Part shown: in pieces, positions 60,407 to 64,000 of the stretch
Layout of the letters: every line of letters begins with the position of its first letter
Numbering within the stretch: position 1 is the stretch's first letter
Position numbers and translations under genes: made by a program
DNA from: JBGAKG01 sp044224495
GTDB lineage: Bacteria; Myxococcota_A; Polyangia; Polyangiales; Polyangiaceae
Reading direction: 5' to 3'
NCBI GenBank assembly: GCA_044224495.1
Contig: JBGAKG010000036.1
Coordinates: 1 to 64,000 of the forward strand
Length of the DNA: 64,000 bases
The notes under the pieces: generated by a model
What the model was told of the DNA's origin: nothing
The model's input: the letters and a program-made list of their open reading frames with translations, nothing else
Databases searched by the model: none

Positions 60407-62676
60407 ATCGACTTCGGTCGCCGCGATCTCCGCGTCGACGCTTCTTGCGTCGGCGCCGGGAGCACGCGCCTGACCTCCGCCTCGCGCACGACGTCGCCCT
60501 CGCACACCGCGACGATGCGGTGCACGAGCGCGGCGAGCTCAGCGTCCTCGCCCTCGAACGGGTGCTCGACGAGCACGGCGAACGCCGCATCGTCGATCCC
60601 GATCGGGCGCCCGCGCACGCGCAGGCCCTCGCGCGCGAGACGGTCGGTGAGGATGGCGCGGATGTCCTCCGGCCGATCCGCGATCCCCGGCAAGCGAATC
60701 GCTTGCTCCAGCGCCTCGCCGAAGCGCGACGCGAGGATCGCATCGAGCCTCCCCTCGCCTTCGAGCAGGCGTGGCTCGGGCACCGAGGTCAGGTAGGGAA
60801 CCACGTCGAGCGGCTCCGCGCGCTCCCACGGCGTGCGGCGCTCCGCGAGCGCTTGGCCCACGAGCCGCTGCACGTCGAGCGGGAGCGCGGCACCGTCGAC
60901 GAGCACCAGCGCGCCCTTGTCCGCGAGCGCCAGCGGTGACGTCACGGGATCGCGCCAGCGATCGAGATCGTGCTCGCGCGTCGCGGTCCCGTCGACGACG
61001 ACGAGCGGTCCCTCTTTGCGCGCGCCCGCCAAGTGCGCGCGCGCGATGTACGGAACCGGGTCCACGCCGCTCTTCGCCCACACGACGATCGGCGCGCCCT
61101 GACGCGTCGCGCGTTCGAGCGCGTCGTACGCGAGCCGAGACGCCGCCGCGTAGATGCCCACCGTCGCCGGGCGCGCCAGCCGCGCCGCGGCGCCGACGTG
61201 GGCGGCGCGCTCGCGATGAAGCTCGTGCTCGAAGCGCTCCGCGCGCGCCTCCGCCTCGCTCGCGATGCGGGTCGCGTCCCGCTCGCGCTCCAAGCTGCGC
61301 GCGAGCGCGCTCTTCGCCGCGGCCGCACCCGCGAGCCGGGCGGCGAGCTCCCCGAGGCGCGTGACCTCTTCGAGCGACATCGGCTCCACGCGGTGACCGC
61401 GCGGGAGCACGAGGACGCCCTCGACCTCGCCGTCGCGCGTGACGAGCACCGCCCCGAGCATGTTCCGATCGTCGAGCCAGCGCGCGAGCGGACGGAGCGA
61501 GGGCCGCCGCACCTCGAGCGACACGAGCACCGCCGTGCGCACCGTGAAGAGCGGCTCGGCGCGGGCGACGGAGACGAGCTCCGCCGGGAGCTCTGCGTCG
61601 CGCTCGTGCGGGTACCCGGCCGCGTCCACGGTGAGCACGCGCGCGGGCGTCAGCGTCCACAGCTCGGCCGGCGGCGCATCCGGACCCGCCGCGCGGCGGA
61701 GCACGCGGAGCGCGTTCGTGAGCGAGTCGTCGGGCGACGAGCGCAGGAGCTCCGCGGTCGCTTCGTCGACGGCGTGGAGGAGCGCGCCACCGGCCGGAAG
61801 GAGCGGCCCCTCGAAGAAGCGCCCGACGTGCCCGACCGCGAGCGCGAGGGTCACCGCCACGAGCACCACGACGCCCGCGACGTGCGGTGCACCGGCCGCG
61901 GCCACCGCCGCGAGGATCACGATCCCGCCGCCCACGAGCGCCAGCGTCGCCACGCGCCGGACGAAGCGCGTGATCCGGACGGGCTCGCCACGCACCAGGA
62001 TCGCCGCGATCACCACCGACAGGATCGGCGGCGCGAGGTGGGTGATGGTGTGCGTCGACGCGGCATCCGTGACGAGGAACGCGGCGCCGACGAGCGCGCC
62101 CGCGAGCAGCGTCTGCGCCCCCGCGCCGAGCCGCTCCGCGGCGCCGAGCTCGTGGCGCCGGTCGAGGCGATGCTTGGAGAGCATGCCGAACGCGACGAGG
62201 ACCGCCGTCGGTCCGGCGAAGAGCGCCACCGTCTCCGCCGTGCGGTGGTGTGCGGCGACGAGCGCGATGGCGATCGCGTACGGGAGCGCGGCGACGACGT
62301 AGCCCGGCCACGCGGCGCCGAGCTCGCGCGCCCCGAGCCCGCCGAGGCTCGGCACGACGTGGACCGCGCGCCGCGCCGCGACGGCGCCGACCGCGCCCGC
62401 GACCAGGGCCACGATCTCGATCGCGGGGCTCGGGGGCTTCCCGAGCACGATCGCCACCACGCAGGCGACGGCGAACAGGGCGACCCCGACGACACGCTCC
62501 CGGAGGGTCGCGGCGAGGCCCGCCAGCACCATCGCGACGAGCGCACCGCCCACGATCCGGGGCCCCATGCCCCCCTCCCGCGAGGCGGAGACCGCCACGA
62601 GGTAGGCCACCGCTGCGAGGGCGGGGACCAAGCCGGGATGGCGCCGAAGGAGCGCGAGCACGGCGCAGCGTACCAT
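60397..62676 (-). CDS. Membrane protein with GAF-like and degenerate NtrC-type AAA region
   Basis: This 759-residue protein starts with about eight transmembrane segments (residues 1-285, from MVRCAVLALLRRHPGL). A middle region (about 300-445) resembles a GAF domain. A C-terminal region (about 500-720) follows the layout of an NtrC/sigma-54 activator AAA domain: APIVVWAKSGVDPVPYIARA aligns with the Walker A helix, GALVLVDGAALPLDVQRL with Walker B, and GIADRPEDIRAIL with the sensor region. The Lys-Ser/Thr of Walker A, the Glu of Walker B and the GAFTGA loop are absent, so ATP hydrolysis and sigma-54 contact are unlikely. No HTH follows. A sensor or scaffold role is inferred. Confidence 0.65.
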   Translation of the reverse strand: MVRCAVLALLRRHPGLVPALAAVAYLVAVSASREGGMGPRIVGGALVAMVLAGLAATLRERVVGVALFAVACVVAIVLGKPPSPAIEIVALVAGAVGAVAARRAVHVVPSLGGLGARELGAAWPGYVVAALPYAIAIALVAAHHRTAETVALFAGPTAVLVAFGMLSKHRLDRRHELGAAERLGAGAQTLLAGALVGAAFLVTDAASTHTITHLAPPILSVVIAAILVRGEPVRITRFVRRVATLALVGGGIVILAAVAAAGAPHVAGVVVLVAVTLALAVGHVGRFFEGPLLPAGGALLHAVDEATAELLRSSPDDSLTNALRVLRRAAGPDAPPAELWTLTPARVLTVDAAGYPHERDAELPAELVSVARAEPLFTVRTAVLVSLEVRRPSLRPLARWLDDRNMLGAVLVTRDGEVEGVLVLPRGHRVEPMSLEEVTRLGELAARLAGAAAAKSALARSLERERDATRIASEAEARAERFEHELHRERAAHVGAAARLARPATVGIYAAASRLAYDALERATRQGAPIVVWAKSGVDPVPYIARAHLAGARKEGPLVVVDGTATREHDLDRWRDPVTSPLALADKGALVLVDGAALPLDVQRLVGQALAERRTPWERAEPLDVVPYLTSVPEPRLLEGEGRLDAILASRFGEALEQAIRLPGIADRPEDIRAILTDRLAREGLRVRGRPIGIDDAAFAVLVEHPFEGEDAELAALVHRIVAVCEGDVVREAEVRRVLPAPTQEASTRRSRRPKSMRP

Positions 62677-62725
62677 GTGTGCCGCGCTGGAAAAGGTGCG
62701 GGATTCGTGGTCTGGTTCTCCCTGC

Positions 62726-63577
62726 ATGTCGAACGCGGCCACCGTCTCGCGCCGCCCGCCTCCGCGGGTGGACCCGCCCCCGGCGGAAGACGCACGCCGT
62801 CTGCGGCGCCGCGCGCTGTTCGCGCTCGGGCTCTCGCGCGCGTGGGAAGGCGTGCTGCCGAAGATCGGGCTCGCCCTCGGCGTGATCATCACGCTCTTCA
62901 TGCTCGGCATCGCGCTCACGTCGGCCCGCCGCGCGGTGGACCTCACGCACGTCGCGCCCGCCACGGCTTCGCTCCTCGCGTGGGGCTCCGGTGTGCTCAC
63001 CGCGTTCGCGGGTGCGGCGCGCGTCTTCGAGCGCGATCGGACCGACGGCATCCGCGTGCTGCTCGACGCGCGCGGGCGCGGCGTCATGTCGTACGTCGGC
63101 GCGCGCGCAGGCGGGCTCGCGCTGCTCCTGTTCGTGCCGGTCGCGCTGGGCTCCGCGCTCACCGGCCTCGCCGCGGCCGCCGCAGCGACCGAGTGGGCGC
63201 GCACCGTCCAGGCGCTCGAAGGCACGATCGCGGCGCTCGCCTACTCCTTGGCCTTCGCGGCGATCCTCGCCCCCGTCGCGCTCGCCGCGCTCGGCGCTCG
63301 CTCGCGTGCGGGCGGGTACGGGCTCTTGTTCCTCGTCCTCGTGATGCCGGCGATCCTCTCCGGCCTCACGTCGAAGCTCGTCCCCGAACCGTGGGGTGGC
63401 CTCGTCTCGATCCCCGGTGCGGTCGACGGCGTCCGCGACGGGCTCATGCCTCCCTACGATCCGCTCGGGACGCTCCGGGCGCTCATCGTGCTCCTCGTCC
63501 TCGGTGGCTTGGCCGTTCTGGTCGTCCGCCGGCAGCTCGCCCGCGACGCGCGCGACCAGGGCAGGAGCGCATCGTGA
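62726..63577 (+). CDS. ABC-2-type transporter membrane subunit
   Basis: This 283-residue inner-membrane protein has an N-terminal cytoplasmic tail and about six transmembrane segments (ALFALGLSRAWEGVLPKIGLALGVII at about 30-55, VAPATASLLAWGSGVLTAF, AGGLALLLFVPVALGSALTG and more). The layout is like an ABC-2 permease or an ABC-associated membrane protein. The next gene, overlapping by 4 bases (GTGA), encodes an ABC-like subunit. ATG 62726 starts MSNAATVSRR; an ATG at 62675 is possible. It is divergent from the degenerate NtrC-like gene. Confidence 0.65.
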   Translation: MSNAATVSRRPPPRVDPPPAEDARRLRRRALFALGLSRAWEGVLPKIGLALGVIITLFMLGIALTSARRAVDLTHVAPATASLLAWGSGVLTAFAGAARVFERDRTDGIRVLLDARGRGVMSYVGARAGGLALLLFVPVALGSALTGLAAAAAATEWARTVQALEGTIAALAYSLAFAAILAPVALAALGARSRAGGYGLLFLVLVMPAILSGLTSKLVPEPWGGLVSIPGAVDGVRDGLMPPYDPLGTLRALIVLLVLGGLAVLVVRRQLARDARDQGRSAS

Positions 63578-64000
63578 CCGCCGAGCGCCCCGTCGTCGAA
63601 GCGAAGAACCTCGTCGTGCGCGACGGACCCGTCGAGACGAAGCCGATCACCTTCGCCATGGAAGCGGGAGTGCACGCGCTCCTCGGTCGGACCGAAGACG
63701 GCCCCGTCGCCGTGCTCCGCGCGCTCGCCGGCGAGCTCCCCTTCCGCGGCGCAGCGCTCGTGCACGGCGGACCACCGTCGGCGGCGCGCAAGCGGATCGC
63801 GTTCGTCCCGCGCGACGTGAAGCTCCCCGAGAGCCTTCGCGTCCACGAGATGCTCGACCTGGCCACGACGGTCCGCGGCGGCACGCCGGCGAAACCCGAG
63901 ACGGTGCTCGGCGCGCTCGGCGTCGAGAACCTCGCCCAACGGCCGATCGCGGGACTGCGCCCGATGGAGCGCCGCGCGGTCGCGCTGGCAGAGGCGCTCG
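63574..64000 (+). CDS. ABC ATPase-like subunit with degenerate motifs (partial, runs off the window)
   Basis: The visible 142 residues align with the start of an ABC ATP-binding protein: VEAKNLVVRDGPVETKPITFAMEAGVHALLG, RALAGELPFRGAALVHGG and FVPRDVKLPESLRVHEMLDLA. The Walker A position reads GRTEDGPVA instead of GxxGxGKST, the Q-loop glutamine is Arg (VPRD), and the signature helix reads IAGLRPMERRAVALAEAL in place of LSGGQ. It is therefore probably unable to bind ATP in the normal way. GTG 63574 overlaps the membrane subunit by 4 bases. The gene continues beyond the window, so Walker B is not seen. Confidence 0.7.
   Translation, partial: MTAERPVVEAKNLVVRDGPVETKPITFAMEAGVHALLGRTEDGPVAVLRALAGELPFRGAALVHGGPPSAARKRIAFVPRDVKLPESLRVHEMLDLATTVRGGTPAKPETVLGALGVENLAQRPIAGLRPMERRAVALAEAL

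Overview
The window is a very GC-rich bacterial chromosome segment with dense genes and no gene-free stretch over about 300 bases. Several features point to the Myxococcota (Polyangiales-like): secreted lipoproteins with Asp/Gly/Ser-rich linkers and Cys-rich repeats, an IgGFc-binding-domain lipoprotein, an AgmX/PglI-type protein, a PHP protein with a MYXO-CTERM-like tail, a membrane-bound Ser/Thr kinase, and a large AAA regulator. This placement is inference from gene content. No rRNA, tRNA or CRISPR was seen.

Layout. 0.1-4.6 kb: three secreted lipoproteins and an amidohydrolase. 4.6-6.4 kb: yqeY and a short EF-Tu gene, separated by five tandem perfect hairpins; an intrinsic terminator sits directly ahead of tuf. 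6.6-13.5 kb: AgmX-like protein, IgGFc-binding lipoprotein, glycosyltransferase, RCC1-repeat lipoprotein and small proteins. 13.6-43.0 kb: the division and cell-wall (dcw) cluster, all on the minus strand and in canonical order mraZ-rsmH-ftsL-ftsI-murE-murF-mraY // murD-ftsW // murG-murC-ftsQ // ftsA-ftsZ. The // marks blocks of unrelated genes: a lipoprotein, a GIN-domain protein, a LytS/LytTR pair and a LysR/SDR pair; a secreted protein, a PHP protein and a GNAT enzyme; a RAYT/REP element, a beta-solenoid-like protein and a SUFU-domain protein. Within blocks the genes mostly overlap by 1-4 bases. 43.3-52.5 kb: small proteins, acyl-CoA dehydrogenase, trypsin-like protease, B12-binding subunit, membrane Ser/Thr kinase, RCK protein and fatty-acid hydroxylase. 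52.5-64 kb: AAA regulator, secreted protein, infC with a poly-Asp tail, lineage-specific proteins, and a locus of ATPase-like proteins that have lost their nucleotide-binding motifs.

The most striking hidden signals are: a scattered 15-bp palindrome near GTACCAANTTGGTAC, mostly inside genes, where it coincides with runs of AT-ending codons unlike the surrounding codon use; the degenerate ABC/NtrC-like locus at the right edge; the hairpin array next to tuf; a RAYT element whose stop codon comes from its own REP repeat; and several genes with a TANNNT -10 element 6-7 bp before the start codon, suggesting leaderless mRNAs.
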